A DNA stretch of 64,000 nt, from assembly GCF_012911815.1 (NCBI RefSeq), contig NZ_JAATNW010000002.1, positions 1 to 64,000 on the forward strand, in the 5' to 3' direction. The DNA comes from Alteromonas ponticola. Its GTDB lineage: Bacteria; Pseudomonadota; Gammaproteobacteria; Enterobacterales; Alteromonadaceae. Below are positions 44,889 to 55,345 of this stretch, piece by piece (position 1 is the stretch's first letter; every line of letters begins with the position of its first letter). The notes below the pieces were generated by a model. That model searched no databases. It was not told the DNA's origin and worked only from the letters and a program-made list of their open reading frames with translations. A program made the position numbers and the translations under genes.

Positions 44889-46684
44889 TATTTATTCACC
44901 TTCAATACTGCAAGGAACGCATCCTGCGGTAATTCTACGTTGCCTACCTGCTTCATACGCTTCTTACCTTCTTTTTGCTTTTGCAGTAGTTTTTTCTTAC
45001 GACTGACGTCACCACCATAACACTTGGCAATAACGTTCTTACGCAATTGTTTGACTGTGCTTCGGGCAATGACGTGGTTACCAATTGCGGCTTGAATGGC
45101 AATATCAAACATTTGTCTGGGTATGAGTTCACGCAGCTTTTCAACCATGTCGCGACCGCGCGACTGTGAGTTTTCACGGTGAGTGATCAACGCCAGCGCA
45201 TCCACCCGCTCACCATTGATCAAGATGTCCACCCGCACCATGTCAGAGGCCTGAAATTTCTTGAAGTTATAATCCAGTGATGCAAAGCCACGGCTGGTTG
45301 ATTTTAAGCGGTCGAAGAAGTCCAGTACCACTTCAGCCATCGGCAGTTCGTAGGTGACTGCCACCTGTTTACCGTGGTAGGTCATATTGGTCTGCATACC
45401 GCGTTTCTCTACACACAGGGTAATGACGTTACCCAGATATTCCTGTGGCACCAGTATATGTGCTTCAACGATGGGCTCGTGGATTTCTTCAATATCATTC
45501 ACAGCAGGCAGCTTGGACGGGTTATCAACCTGAACTGTTTCCCCCTTAGTAGTAACAACCTGGTAAATTACCGTTGGCGCTGTCGTAATCAGGTCAAGAT
45601 CGTATTCGCGCTCCAGTCTTTCCTGAATAATTTCCATGTGCAACATGCCAAGAAAACCAATGCGGAAGCCAAAGCCCAATGCTGCCGAACTTTCCGGTTC
45701 AAAGAACAACGATGCATCATTCAAGCTCAATTTTTGCAGGGCATCACGAAAGTCTTCGTAATCATCTGAACTGATAGGAAAAACCCCTGCGTAAACCTGA
45801 GGTTTGACCTTTTTAAATCCCGGTAGCATTTTTTCTGCTGGTCGGCGCGCGTTGGTGATGGTATCGCCCACTGGCGCACCCAGAATATCTTTGATGCCGG
45901 CAATAACAAAACCCACTTCACCTGCACGCAAAATACCGGTTTCCAGAGCTTTAGGAGTGAATACCCCTACTTTGTCGACTTGATGTACCTGACCATTCGA
46001 CATAATTTGAATGCGTTCCTTAACGTTCAGCTCACCTTCCATGATGCGAACCAATGAGACCACACCCTGATAATTATCAAACCAGGAATCAACGATAAGC
46101 GCGCGCAGCGGTTTTTCGCGATCCCCTTGCGGCGGGGGTATTTGCTTGACGATGACCTCAAGCACATCTTCAATACCTACACCAGTTTTTGCAGAACATC
46201 GCACAGCATCAATGGCATCGATACCGACAATATCCTCGATTTCTTCGGCCACTCTTTCCGGTTCAGCCTGCGGCAAATCGATCTTGTTTAAGATCGGCAC
46301 CACTTCCATATTCATATCAATTGCGGTGTAACAATTTGCCAGCGTCTGCGCTTCTACGCCCTGCCCTGCATCTACTACCAGTAATGCCCCTTCGCAAGCG
46401 GCCAGTGAGCGCGAAACCTCATAGGTAAAGTCGACGTGTCCGGGAGTATCAATGAAGTTCAATTGATAGGTCTCACCATCCTTCGCGGTGTAATTCAAGG
46501 TCACGCTTTGTGCTTTAATTGTGATACCACGTTCACGTTCCAAATCCATTGAATCGAGTACCTGCTCCGCCATCTCCCGTTCGGATAATCCGCCACAATG
46601 CTGGATTAACCGATCTGACAACGTTGATTTACCATGATCGATGTGGGCAATAATACTGAAATTACGAATGTGCGACTGTTGCAT
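44888..46684 (-). CDS. lepA: Elongation factor 4 (LepA)
   Basis: This ribosomal GTPase (598 residues) has G1 [14 protein letters not shown]3 DTPGHVDF and NKIDLP. The unique C-terminal domain has [17 protein letters not shown] and [18 protein letters not shown]. The ATG at 46684 ([12 protein letters not shown]) was chosen as the usual N-terminus, with AGGTGA 11 nt upstream; a GTG at 46699 is possible. The 265-bp gap to rseC contains no gene and probably holds its promoter. Confidence 0.97.
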   Translation of the reverse strand: MQQSHIRNFSIIAHIDHGKSTLSDRLIQHCGGLSEREMAEQVLDSMDLERERGITIKAQSVTLNYTAKDGETYQLNFIDTPGHVDFTYEVSRSLAACEGALLVVDAGQGVEAQTLANCYTAIDMNMEVVPILNKIDLPQAEPERVAEEIEDIVGIDAIDAVRCSAKTGVGIEDVLEVIVKQIPPPQGDREKPLRALIVDSWFDNYQGVVSLVRIMEGELNVKERIQIMSNGQVHQVDKVGVFTPKALETGILRAGEVGFVIAGIKDILGAPVGDTITNARRPAEKMLPGFKKVKPQVYAGVFPISSDDYEDFRDALQKLSLNDASLFFEPESSAALGFGFRIGFLGMLHMEIIQERLEREYDLDLITTAPTVIYQVVTTKGETVQVDNPSKLPAVNDIEEIHEPIVEAHILVPQEYLGNVITLCVEKRGMQTNMTYHGKQVAVTYELPMAEVVLDFFDRLKSTSRGFASLDYNFKKFQASDMVRVDILINGERVDALALITHRENSQSRGRDMVEKLRELIPRQMFDIAIQAAIGNHVIARSTVKQLRKNVIAKCYGGDVSRKKKLLQKQKEGKKRMKQVGNVELPQDAFLAVLKVNK

Positions 46685-46964
46685 AAAGCTAGAAATCACC
46701 TACAAAAGTTATTGAAAACTATCCTTTCACTTCTTACTCCTGAGAGATAAACCGTGATCAAAGGATGACGACACCAGCCGAATAAATCGATGGTGACACC
46801 CATTAAAAAAAGTCTGCGGATTTTACCTATTTATGAGGTGAAAAGCGAATAATACCCGCACCTGCGCTGCGAGAATGGGTACTATGCTGCAAATCGGTGT
46901 TAATACCTGTAAATAAGGCACTGCATAGAAGCCTCTTAAACACCTACGTTATATTGAACAGGTA

Positions 46965-47414
46965 TCAGCTAAAATCGGAGGATGACAATATGACCGGCTG
47001 ATACTTAGTGGAATCTTTTGACTTTAACCAGCGTGACGTTTGTACGAAGCCAACCAAAGTTACACTGGCACTGGCAAGCAATACCCACAGTTCACTGATC
47101 AAACCCAACGAGGGTAGTAATGAGCTAAAAACCAATGCACTGACCAAAAACACCCCTAAAGGTAAAAGATAAAGCCATGCTGAAGCGGCAAGAATACCTA
47201 CCTCAGGGACACCTACTTTTACCACATCACCTACCTTGACGGCCATCGGCGTTTTAATCGTAAGCTGCTGCGCCCTGGGCGCCAGTGCTCTGGATACGAC
47301 TCCGGTGCCACAATCGTCGCTGGCCTGGCAACCGTTACAGGTAGTTTTAATCGCGGCTTCCACCGTCACCCATTCGTCATTTACTGCGATCACGGTCGCA
47401 TTTTCCACAATCAT
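46965..47414 (-). CDS. rseC: RseC/SoxR-reducing-system protein
   Basis: The 149-residue inner-membrane protein has the N-terminal cysteine cluster CNGCQASDDCG (about residues 27-37) and two adjacent membrane helices (about 75-118). RseC homologues help reduce SoxR and modulate sigma-E activity. Last gene of the rpoE-rseABC operon. Confidence 0.92.
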   Translation of the reverse strand: MIVENATVIAVNDEWVTVEAAIKTTCNGCQASDDCGTGVVSRALAPRAQQLTIKTPMAVKVGDVVKVGVPEVGILAASAWLYLLPLGVFLVSALVFSSLLPSLGLISELWVLLASASVTLVGFVQTSRWLKSKDSTKYQPVILSSSDFS

Positions 47415-47423
47415 TTTCTACCA

Positions 47424-48551
47424 TCACCCATTATTATCAGGTTGGTTCATGCTCAGTGAGGTAGCGATCGCATTGGCCGTGTTTAATGGGATTTCTCCCA
47501 CAACAGTTACCTGCGCCTGACCGTCTGTCAACGTGAGAAAAGTATTTACTTCGTGTCGTAACACCATGTCTGCACCAATCGCATCATCTGCCATTTGTAC
47601 ATAAACTGAGACATCTACCAGCCCATCGCTGAACATTTTATATTCTACGATCTGTCCGGTGAGTGCCAGCCGTCGTATATCACGTTTTACTTCTTTCATT
47701 CCCCTCGGCATATAATCGACTTCCCAGTTGTGTTTTCTGGGTTGTGAAGGCGTTATCACCATTGGCTGTGGCAGGGTGGCCTGATTGACTCTGGCAAAGT
47801 ATGCGTGCGGTTCTTTATGAATGTTTAGTGAAGTCACCTGAATCTGCTCAAGCAAATTACCATTGAGATCAAGCATGTTAAATTTCAATAACATACCACT
47901 GGCTTCATCCAACCATAGCTGGTAGCTAAAGCGGCTGTTATCCAGACTGACAATACGAATTTGTTGCGCTGGCCTGCCTGAAACCCGTGCCCGGCCAACT
48001 TTAATAAACTTGTATGATTTGGTCAGTGCCAGCGGATTGTAAAGAAGCTGGCTGGGGATAGGGCCATTAATTGATTCCGAATACAGGCTGTAAGGCGCAA
48101 CATCAGGCTCAAACACACTTACCACATTATCCACGCGGATCAACTCTCTGCCTGGGCCGTTTTGTAAATTCAGCTGCTCTACTGTTGTGCCATTCTCCAG
48201 CACGCCATGACGCCACAGGTAAGGAATGGTTTCGCTACCCGCCCGACTTAAAATAAATGATACCTGATAGTTCAGTTCACGGGTAGCTTCAGTCAAGCGC
48301 GCGAGCCATTGTTTGGCGCTCAGGGTATTAGGCTCGTTACTCTCTTCTATTTCATCCTGTGCTGAAGGGTTAGCCTCATCATCACTGCTCGCGGTAACTT
48401 CAGTGTCTGCGTTTTCAGCAGCGTTGTCCTGCTGAGCAAATACATTCGACGAAAAGAGAAACAAACAGAAAATCAAAAGAAAGGCTGGCTGGTTAAATAA
48501 AACAGCCAGCTTGATGGAAGCTGGCCTGGTCAAACTACAAAATATACTCAT
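47424..48551 (-). CDS. rseB: Sigma-E regulatory protein RseB (MucB family)
   Basis: The 375-residue periplasmic protein has an N-terminal signal sequence ending near SSNVFAQQ, an acidic linker (about 45-75), and the MucB/RseB two-domain fold. The lipid-binding N-domain contains VSFILSRAGSETIPYLWRHG, and the C-domain VVGEIPLNTANAIATSL. It binds RseA and senses envelope lipid or LPS stress. Length slightly exceeds the E. coli protein because of the acidic linker. Confidence 0.92.
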   Translation of the reverse strand: MSIFCSLTRPASIKLAVLFNQPAFLLIFCLFLFSSNVFAQQDNAAENADTEVTASSDDEANPSAQDEIEESNEPNTLSAKQWLARLTEATRELNYQVSFILSRAGSETIPYLWRHGVLENGTTVEQLNLQNGPGRELIRVDNVVSVFEPDVAPYSLYSESINGPIPSQLLYNPLALTKSYKFIKVGRARVSGRPAQQIRIVSLDNSRFSYQLWLDEASGMLLKFNMLDLNGNLLEQIQVTSLNIHKEPHAYFARVNQATLPQPMVITPSQPRKHNWEVDYMPRGMKEVKRDIRRLALTGQIVEYKMFSDGLVDVSVYVQMADDAIGADMVLRHEVNTFLTLTDGQAQVTVVGEIPLNTANAIATSLSMNQPDNNG

Positions 48552-48568
48552 TAAACTAAATACTAATG

Positions 48569-49147
48569 TTAGTTATCAATTCCCTGCTGTTCTTCTGCAG
48601 CAGCGCTTTGTTCTTCAGCCTGTTTGAGTTTAACCTGCTGCTCGTGATCTGCAATTAACGCGTTAATCTTACGCTTTTTCTCAAGCATTACCGCCATATC
48701 ATCTCGCGGTATTGTCCGGGTCTGCTCTAAACTAACTGGTGCTAATCCACCTTGAGGACCGACCGTAGCAAACGTCGAGAAAGGTTCAGTTTGCGTAGGT
48801 TGATTACTGTACTGCACCCCAACGATAACTGCTGCAGCAACTGATGCTGCCACCGCAAACTGACCCGCTTGTTTAGCGAAAGGAACCACATTGCCCACCA
48901 ATGGGATGCACTCCCACCGCGAACGCGGTGCCATTACCGTCGGTTCATCTGCCAATGCCGCGGCGACGCGGGCGGTCAAATCCAGCTGTGGCGCAACCGT
49001 TGCTTCTTTACGCAAGCCGCTACGGATCACATGGTAGCGTTGCCACTTTGCCTGAAGCGCAGGATCGTGCTTTATTGCATCGATGATCTCAGTCTGATTG
49101 AGCTCACCATCCATAAAAGCAGACAATTTTTCTTGCTGTTCGGTCAT
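48569..49147 (-). CDS. rseA: Anti-sigma-E factor RseA
   Basis: The 192-residue single-pass inner-membrane protein has an N-terminal sigma-binding domain (TEQQEKLSAFMDGELNQTE...RYHVIRSGLRKE), one membrane helix near residues 95-115 (FAVAASVAAAVIVGVQY) and a periplasmic tail for RseB. Cleavage by DegS/RseP would free RpoE. The Met at 49147 has AGGA 7 nt upstream and is preferred over the upstream ATG. Confidence 0.92.
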   Translation of the reverse strand: MTEQQEKLSAFMDGELNQTEIIDAIKHDPALQAKWQRYHVIRSGLRKEATVAPQLDLTARVAAALADEPTVMAPRSRWECIPLVGNVVPFAKQAGQFAVAASVAAAVIVGVQYSNQPTQTEPFSTFATVGPQGGLAPVSLEQTRTIPRDDMAVMLEKKRKINALIADHEQQVKLKQAEEQSAAAEEQQGIDN

Positions 49148-49219
49148 ACATTTTTCCTGATCAAAGTTGATCAATTACCACGTTTACACTGATGTTAGGT
49201 TACCGGACTTTTAAAAAGT

Positions 49220-49798
49220 TCAATTTTCTAACAACGGTTGTATTACTTTATCGATCGCTTCCCTTGCTCTGAATATTCTTGAACGCACCGTTCCCACCGG
49301 ACATTCCATCACACTGGCGATTTCTTCGTAACTCAAGCCTTCAATTTCGCGAAGTGTAATTGCCATACGTAAGTCTTCAGGCAATTTCTCCACCGCGCTA
49401 AACAAAGTGGCTTCAATTTCATCTGACAGCAGGCTTCGCTCAGGTGTCGACTGTTCTTTTAACGCATCACTACCTTCGTAATAGTCAGCTTCCTCTGCAT
49501 CGACATCGCTCGCAGGAGGTTTTCGCCCCTGAGCAACTAAATAATTTTTCGCGCTGTTTACCGCTATACGATAAAGCCAGGTGTAAAATGCACTTTCACC
49601 GCGAAAATTGGGTAGTGCCTTATACGCCTTTATAAACGCATCCTGAGTAACATCCGCCACGTCACCGGTATTTTTCACATACCGTGACACCAAATGCATT
49701 ACTTTATGCTGGTACCTTGTTACTAAAAGATTGAACGCGTTTTTATCTCCGCGCTGAACCTTTTCAACTAATTGTTGATCGGTTATTTGCTCGCTCAT
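49220..49798 (-). CDS. rpoE: RNA polymerase sigma-E factor
   Basis: The 192-residue ECF sigma factor for envelope stress begins MSEQITDQQLVEKVQRGDKNAF. It has region 2 (DVTQDAFIKAYKALPNFRG ... YRIAVNSAKNYL) and region 4 (LREIEGLSYEEIASVMECPVGTVRSR). Chosen start is ATG 49798; a TTG at 49807 would have its ribosome site too close. It is divergent from nadB, the E. coli arrangement, and autoregulated. Confidence 0.97.
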   Translation of the reverse strand: MSEQITDQQLVEKVQRGDKNAFNLLVTRYQHKVMHLVSRYVKNTGDVADVTQDAFIKAYKALPNFRGESAFYTWLYRIAVNSAKNYLVAQGRKPPASDVDAEEADYYEGSDALKEQSTPERSLLSDEIEATLFSAVEKLPEDLRMAITLREIEGLSYEEIASVMECPVGTVRSRIFRAREAIDKVIQPLLEN

Positions 49799-49851
49799 TC
49801 GAGCCAATTCTCCTTAACATCTACTTCTATACAGCTCATGCAAGCAATCAA

Positions 49852-49878
49852 GTAGACTTTGTGAATACGGAAAAGTTC
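49852..49878 (-). promoter_or_regulatory. Sigma-E autoregulatory promoter of rpoE
   Basis: On the minus strand GAACTT (49873-49878) is followed after 16 bp by TCTAC (49852-49856). This matches the sigma-E consensus GGAACTT-N15/16-TCTNA except for the last position. It lies about 55 nt upstream of the rpoE start. Confidence 0.8.
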
Positions 49879-49983
49879 GCAACTTTTTTAATTTTTGATC
49901 GAGAACCGAAGCTTACCCATTGTTTTTTGCGCTTCATCCATTAGACTTGCCGAACACTGTGGACGTTATTACCGCTAAAATAC

Positions 49984-51645
49984 ATGAATTCAACAACTTC
50001 TTCACTACCTTCTTCAAATCAAGCGATAGAACATCAGTGTGATGCGCTGATCATTGGTAGTGGTGCTGCCGGATTGAGCCTTGCGCTAAAGTTAGCTGAT
50101 CACTGCCAGGTTATCGTATTAAGCAAAAGTGATCGCAACGAAGGCTCAACGCGCTATGCGCAAGGCGGTATTGCAGCAGTATTTGATGAGGCTGATTCGA
50201 TTGAATCCCATGTAGCCGACACCCTAGACGCCGGAGCAGGCCTGTGCGATAAAGACGTGGTTACTTTCACTGCGAAAGAGGCAAAGAATGTCCTGGAGTG
50301 GCTGATAAATTTTGGCGTTCCCTTTGATACAGAAGAAAATAAAAGTGGAGAGAAGAAATACCATTTAACCCGCGAAGGCGGCCATAGCCACCGCCGGATA
50401 CTTCATGCGGCCGATGCAACCGGCGAAGCCATTCAGACCACGCTAAACGATGCTGTCGCGGCGCACCCGAACATTCATTTTTTTGAACGTTATAATGCAA
50501 TTGATTTAATTGCGTCGAAAAACACGGCAAAACATTGTAAGGGCGTGTACGTCTGGAACCGAAAGCGCGAACAGGTAGAAGTTATTCGCAGTCACTTTAT
50601 CACATTAGCCACCGGCGGTGGCAGCAAGGTTTATCAGTACACTTCCAACCCTGACGTTTCCAGCGGAGATGGCATTGCGATGGCCTGGCGTGCCGGTTGT
50701 CGTGTTGCCAACATGGAATTTAATCAGTTTCATCCGACCTGCTTATATCACCCACAAGCCAGAAACTTTCTTATTTCAGAAGCATTACGCGGTGAAGGTG
50801 CACAATTGTGCCATGCAGACGGCACGCGCTTTATGCACAATTTCGACAAACGCGGCGATTTAGCACCGAGGGATATTGTGGCCCGCGCCATCGATTTTGA
50901 AATGAAACGTTTAGGTGCTGACTGTATGTATCTGGACATCAGCCATAAAAGTGCAGATTTTATTGTCAAACACTTTCCGAATATCTATCGTAAATGTCGC
51001 TCACTGGGCATTGATATTACTCGCGAGCCGATTCCTGTCGTGCCTGCCGCTCATTACAGCTGTGGCGGGGTCGTGACAGATCTGAATGCCCTTACCGATC
51101 TGGACAACGTTTATGCAATCGGTGAAGTGGCGTATACGGGGCTCCATGGCGCTAACCGAATGGCATCTAATTCATTGCTTGAGTGTGTGGTGTTTGCCAA
51201 AGCCGCAGCTGAACATATTCTTTCCCGTCTGCAGCACAAGACTACTGCCGAACCAATTGCGCCATGGGACGAAAGCCAGGTCAGTAACTCTGACGAAGAA
51301 GTCATTATTCAACATAACTGGCATGAACTGCGTCTATTTATGTGGGATTACGTGGGGATCGTGCGCACCAATAAGCGACTGGAACGCGCCTTGCGCCGCA
51401 TTCAATTGTTGGAGCAAGAGATTCACGAGTATTATGCTCATTTTAAGGTGAGTAATAACCTGCTGGAGTTGCGAAATCTGGTGATGGTGGCCGAGCTTAT
51501 TGTGCGCTGCGCCATGCAACGAAAAGAGAGTCGTGGCTTACATTTTAACGTTGACTATCCTGATACCCTTGCGCAGTCTTTACCTACTATTCTTACGCCA
51601 TCAAAAAGCTTGATTCAGGAAGAGCCCGGAACCTTAAGTACGTAA
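49984..51645 (+). CDS. nadB: L-aspartate oxidase
   Basis: NadB oxidises aspartate to iminoaspartate, the first step of de novo NAD synthesis. The 553-residue flavoprotein has the FAD motif [13 protein letters not shown], the substrate-binding block [13 protein letters not shown], the catalytic region [15 protein letters not shown], and the C-terminal helical domain. It is divergent from rpoE. nadE, the last step of the same pathway, is also in the window at 62.2 kb. Confidence 0.97.
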   Translation: MNSTTSSLPSSNQAIEHQCDALIIGSGAAGLSLALKLADHCQVIVLSKSDRNEGSTRYAQGGIAAVFDEADSIESHVADTLDAGAGLCDKDVVTFTAKEAKNVLEWLINFGVPFDTEENKSGEKKYHLTREGGHSHRRILHAADATGEAIQTTLNDAVAAHPNIHFFERYNAIDLIASKNTAKHCKGVYVWNRKREQVEVIRSHFITLATGGGSKVYQYTSNPDVSSGDGIAMAWRAGCRVANMEFNQFHPTCLYHPQARNFLISEALRGEGAQLCHADGTRFMHNFDKRGDLAPRDIVARAIDFEMKRLGADCMYLDISHKSADFIVKHFPNIYRKCRSLGIDITREPIPVVPAAHYSCGGVVTDLNALTDLDNVYAIGEVAYTGLHGANRMASNSLLECVVFAKAAAEHILSRLQHKTTAEPIAPWDESQVSNSDEEVIIQHNWHELRLFMWDYVGIVRTNKRLERALRRIQLLEQEIHEYYAHFKVSNNLLELRNLVMVAELIVRCAMQRKESRGLHFNVDYPDTLAQSLPTILTPSKSLIQEEPGTLST

Positions 51646-51687
51646 GATGCTATCCTTATGTCCAGTAATCATGCCGTACAGAATAAA

Positions 51688-51713
51688 AAAAGCTCAGCCT
51701 CGGCTGAGCTTTT
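51688..51713. terminator. Bidirectional terminator between nadB and the GH13 gene
   Basis: A perfect 12-bp stem AAAAGCTCAGCC/GGCTGAGCTTTT around a 2-nt centre has an A-run before it and T-run after it. It can therefore terminate both convergent genes. Confidence 0.9.
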
Positions 51714-51719
51714 GAGATA

Positions 51720-53468
51720 TTACAGGATAAACGATTGACCTGATTTAAGCGTAAACGTTGCCGAAAGGGTAACGGTATCGCCAGATAGCAGATCGACGTA
51801 GTCACCTTGTAGCGTCTCCGGTACCGAGAATGTGGTGTCAGCGCCAGGATTCAGGTTGACCAGCGTAAGTCGCGTCTGCTCTGCTTTCACGTTTTGAACC
51901 ACCCATGCATCCTGATTGTCGACAGGGAAATAACGGATCTCATCGGGAAATTGCAGTGCACTTTGTTGATTGCGTATCTCGATCAGTTTTTTGTAATGGT
52001 TAAGCAGTGAGTCAGGATCAGCCGCCTGCGTAGCCACCGATGCATTTTTTTCTGTTCGTTGTGACTGCCAATAATTGCCCCACCACGGCTGGTGATTTTC
52101 AGCCCAGGGGAACCATTTTCCCTGATCAAGCCAGAATTCGCCCGTTGTGTTGAAACCGGCTGCATCATTATCTTCCCATTGCATGATGGCGCGGCGATAC
52201 TGGTCGTCACCGGTGGCAAACTGTGACAAGCCAATTTCCTCTCCGTAATACAAATAAAGTGTGCCAGGTGTAGTCAGTAATAGAGTGGCCGCGAGCTTGG
52301 CTTTATCTTCATCTTCACCCAGTGTATGCATAAGACGATTTTGATCGTGGTTAGTCAAAAACGGCGAAAAGAACGACAATGGTGCCGTGGCCTTGCGACT
52401 TTTCAGGTTTTCCCACAAGGCGTCACGCGTATTATCAGATTCCCCCTCTTTTACTGAACCAAAATCCGCGCTGCGTTCACCACCAGAATTCAGGATACCA
52501 CTGACCACATAGCCAAAGTCGAAGTCAAACGCTGAATCCAGCCCTTTGCCACCGTCATAGTACTTTCCGATAGTAGGCATGTCAGCCCACGCCTCTGCCA
52601 CCAGCATTGCGTCCGGGTTGATGGATTTAACGTGCTGGGTAAATTGGGTCCAGTAGTCAATTGTGCCAGCTGTATCGGCCTGGTCGGCATCTTGCCCGTC
52701 TGCGCTTTCGTCTTCAACTGCGTATCTGACCGCATCAAGCCGGAAACCGTCCACACCTTTTTCTAACCAAAAGGTGGCGAGCTTGTTCATTTCTTCCACT
52801 ACTTTGGGGTTGCGCAGGTTAACATCTGGCTGGCTGGCGCCAAACGCACCATAATAGTATTCTCCGCGCTGCTCATTCCAGTGCCACACTGCCTCAGGAT
52901 TGTCTACGTCATCTTCCCAGGCTCTGCCCCAATGTTCAGGAATCTCCTTTTTCCAGATAAAATAGTCTTCGAACCCAGACTCTTTGGCCGCAGATTTTTT
53001 AAACCACTCATGGCCGTCAGAAATATGATTGATGACCAGATCGAGTATGACCTTGATACCATGCTTGTGCGATGCTTCGATAAATTCTTCGAAATCCTGC
53101 ATGGTCCCGTAATCAGACTCAACCTGATAAAAATCCTGAAAATCGTAGCCATGATAGGAAGGAGCTTCGAAGACAGGGGTGAGCCAGATACCATTCACTC
53201 CCAACTCCTGCAGATAAGGAAGCTTTGCTGTCATTCCATCAAAATCGCCGCTGCCATCACCGTCCAGATCGTAAAAAGAACGGGGCCAGATTTCATAAAA
53301 TATCGCGTTATCCCACCAATTCGGGTTTTGGTTTTTTAACTGAATGGTTTGAAAGGCGGTATCTGTTTCTGCATCGTTAGCTGGAACCCTGGGCTTACTT
53401 TGCTGCGAGCAGGACGCGACCAAAATGGACAATGCTAACAAAGAGGCTTTTTTCGGAAATGTTTTCAT
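51720..53468 (-). CDS. GH13 alpha-amylase-family lipoprotein
   Basis: The 582-residue glycoside hydrolase has a lipoprotein signal with lipobox LVASC (Cys20) followed by Ser, suggesting outer-membrane anchoring. The GH13 barrel has region I DLVINH, region II GFRLDAVRY (nucleophile Asp), region III VAEAW (acid Glu) and region IV FLTNHDQNR. The C-terminal beta domain ends GQSFIL. An inserted acidic loop (about 250-262) follows region II. It probably cleaves alpha-1,4 or alpha-1,6 glucans or short maltooligosaccharides. There are no other starch genes in the window. Confidence 0.9.
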   Translation of the reverse strand: MKTFPKKASLLALSILVASCSQQSKPRVPANDAETDTAFQTIQLKNQNPNWWDNAIFYEIWPRSFYDLDGDGSGDFDGMTAKLPYLQELGVNGIWLTPVFEAPSYHGYDFQDFYQVESDYGTMQDFEEFIEASHKHGIKVILDLVINHISDGHEWFKKSAAKESGFEDYFIWKKEIPEHWGRAWEDDVDNPEAVWHWNEQRGEYYYGAFGASQPDVNLRNPKVVEEMNKLATFWLEKGVDGFRLDAVRYAVEDESADGQDADQADTAGTIDYWTQFTQHVKSINPDAMLVAEAWADMPTIGKYYDGGKGLDSAFDFDFGYVVSGILNSGGERSADFGSVKEGESDNTRDALWENLKSRKATAPLSFFSPFLTNHDQNRLMHTLGEDEDKAKLAATLLLTTPGTLYLYYGEEIGLSQFATGDDQYRRAIMQWEDNDAAGFNTTGEFWLDQGKWFPWAENHQPWWGNYWQSQRTEKNASVATQAADPDSLLNHYKKLIEIRNQQSALQFPDEIRYFPVDNQDAWVVQNVKAEQTRLTLVNLNPGADTTFSVPETLQGDYVDLLSGDTVTLSATFTLKSGQSFIL

Positions 53469-53663
53469 TATGAGCTCATCAATTATTTTTGTTAAACAGA
53501 TGTTAGTTTAGTTAACGCTTATTCCCACCTATCGGTGAGTGAAAAGCAAGTCTATTGATGTTGAAAACGTATGCAATGCGTGAATTTTAAGCGCCGTTGT
53601 GCAAAGGTACTGTGCTACCAGCGCCGGTTATTAAGCTGTATCCAAAAAACGAGAGCAACGGAT

Positions 53664-54515
53664 TCAGAGGTGCAACCTGCCCCTGATATGCGGTTCACTG
53701 CACTTACCATTTAATAGTGCAAACTGACTATCTGCGCTGTGCTGGCCTTGCATCAGCACACATTCTGCGGGTACTAATATGGGTTTTAAAAATTCGGCAT
53801 GAAGTTCAACCGCCTCTGCAGCATGACGGTCATCGACCAGTTGACTGTAACACTTCGCCAAGCTCCACATGCCATGTGCAATCGCCTGCTTAAAGCCAAA
53901 TAGTTTTGCACTGAAGGCCGATAAGTGAATAGGGTTGTAGTCGTACGACACTTTTGCATAGTCACGACCAATGCTATCTGCCACCTGCCACTGGGCAACG
54001 TGCTGATAGGTTTCCCAGAACGGCGGAAGATCGCCCTGCCCTTTATTTTTTTGCCTGCTTACGTGGGGTGCGTTAACGCGCATAAGGTATTCGCCTGTAG
54101 CCCGATAAATGCACTCGTCTCGTTGGTGTCCTTCAACAATCACTTCGATGACCCACCCTTTTGAATGGGTTTTTAACTGTCCGAGTTTTGCCGTAAGATT
54201 TACCATCACCTGAAGGTCAACCTGCGCACTTTGCCAGACCTGGTTACGGATATGCACCAATCCTAACAACGGAAAAGGATTGCGACGGTCCGCGAGACAT
54301 TGCAACTGCAACGCAAAGGATTTCATCTGTAAGTAAAGTGGATGCAATCTGGTTGACGCTTTCCAGTCTACTAATGAGCAGTATCGCTGATAGTGGTCCG
54401 GGTCTATGAGTAACGCTTTGCTTAATTCGACCTTTTCAATTACCGGAGGTTTGAATTGAGTAAGACGTTGCTTGTCACCGCCTCGTATCATTGCACTGAT
54501 TAGTTCTCTTATCAT
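53664..54515 (-). CDS. MaoC-like (hot-dog fold) dehydratase-domain protein
   Basis: The 283-residue protein has a degenerate first hot-dog half and a C-terminal MaoC-type half. The hydratase motif reads YAKVSYDYNPIHLSAFSAK followed by AIAHGMWSLAK (about 190-230). The catalytic Asp/His pair of R-hydratases appears as D-x-N-P-I-H. It could hydrate or dehydrate acyl-CoA or acyl-ACP intermediates. The start overlaps the ygfX stop by 4 nt, so it is in the sdhE-ygfX operon, an unusual association. Confidence 0.82.
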   Translation of the reverse strand: MIRELISAMIRGGDKQRLTQFKPPVIEKVELSKALLIDPDHYQRYCSLVDWKASTRLHPLYLQMKSFALQLQCLADRRNPFPLLGLVHIRNQVWQSAQVDLQVMVNLTAKLGQLKTHSKGWVIEVIVEGHQRDECIYRATGEYLMRVNAPHVSRQKNKGQGDLPPFWETYQHVAQWQVADSIGRDYAKVSYDYNPIHLSAFSAKLFGFKQAIAHGMWSLAKCYSQLVDDRHAAEAVELHAEFLKPILVPAECVLMQGQHSADSQFALLNGKCSEPHIRGRLHL

Positions 54516-54967
54516 CCTTTATCCTGAGTTGCGTTGCGATGTCTTAATACGATCCGGCAGAGTCTTCGGTAATTTTGCTCGTCGCACTCACCTTTTAACA
54601 ACCAGCGTGATTGTGCCGTTGTGCTGAAGCTGAGAAAGACCGCCAGGGGTGTCACACGTGACTTATCACTTAATATCTCTCTGCTACCTTCCACGGCTAC
54701 CATGGCCTCCATGGTTTGTTGCCAGCTGCCATCCTCCCCTAATAAGTAGGTTTGCGAAGCCATACGCGGTTGTTGATACTGATGCCAGTAAAAAACAATA
54801 CTTAATAGCCCTGCTATAATACTCAGGTACTCAACGGGCACCCATGAGTAGGTATTTTCAGACAGTGAATGCAGCACTGCCCATGCTGCAAACGTCGGTA
54901 TCAACCACTGGTAATTGCGCCACGGTGAAGGCGAAATATCAACCCTGTACTTTGACGCGGTCAACAA
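54512..54967 (-). CDS. YgfX (CptA)-like inner-membrane protein
   Basis: The 151-residue protein (from TTG 54967) has two membrane helices (roughly residues 22-36 and 45-62 from that start) and a cytoplasmic C-terminal domain, in the position of E. coli ygfX directly after sdhE. YgfX has been described as a membrane toxin or cell-shape factor paired with SdhE (CptB). Its start lies inside sdhE (overlap of about 29 nt). No ATG is available near, so TTG at 54967 or 54964 is likely; the longer ORF start at 55048 is less so. Confidence 0.7.
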   Translation of the reverse strand: MLTASKYRVDISPSPWRNYQWLIPTFAAWAVLHSLSENTYSWVPVEYLSIIAGLLSIVFYWHQYQQPRMASQTYLLGEDGSWQQTMEAMVAVEGSREILSDKSRVTPLAVFLSFSTTAQSRWLLKGECDEQNYRRLCRIVLRHRNATQDKG

Positions 54968-55196
54968 TGATTGACACCATCTCGGCCAGTTCAGGATCGC
55001 TGCACTTCTGGTGCCCCATAAACCAGGCAAACAGATCGGGATCGTCACTGGTCAGCAGACGTTCGAAAATAAGTTTTTGCTCATCTGTTAAATCATCAAA
55101 AGCCTCGTCCATAAAGGGTAAGAGCAATACATCTAATTCCAGCATTCCACGACGACAAGCCCATCGCATGCGTGCGACACGTTTTGCTTCTAACAT
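54939..55196 (-). CDS. sdhE: Succinate dehydrogenase flavinylation factor SdhE (YgfY/CptB)
   Basis: The 85-residue protein contains the SdhE core RMRWACRRGMLELDVLLLPFM, including the RGMLELD motif needed for covalent FAD attachment to SdhA, and DDPDLFAWFMGH. It is divergent from ygfZ and followed by ygfX, the same as in E. coli. Confidence 0.95.
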   Translation of the reverse strand: MLEAKRVARMRWACRRGMLELDVLLLPFMDEAFDDLTDEQKLIFERLLTSDDPDLFAWFMGHQKCSDPELAEMVSIIVDRVKVQG

Positions 55197-55345
55197 TTTT
55201 CACATCACCATAGGTTCGATAGCAGGCACTATAGCATGCAGTGTCAGACCTGTTGACTGTCCTTTAATACTTTTTATCGCTTTTCCCTTGCTAAATGCGT
55301 TATCCACCCCATTATTTCACTACGTTTGTTTTTGCAGGATTATTC

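Noticed and set aside
52881-53339. 152-residue plus-strand open frame inside the GH13 gene
   Set aside because: It is antisense to the conserved GH13 barrel motifs and has no independent support.
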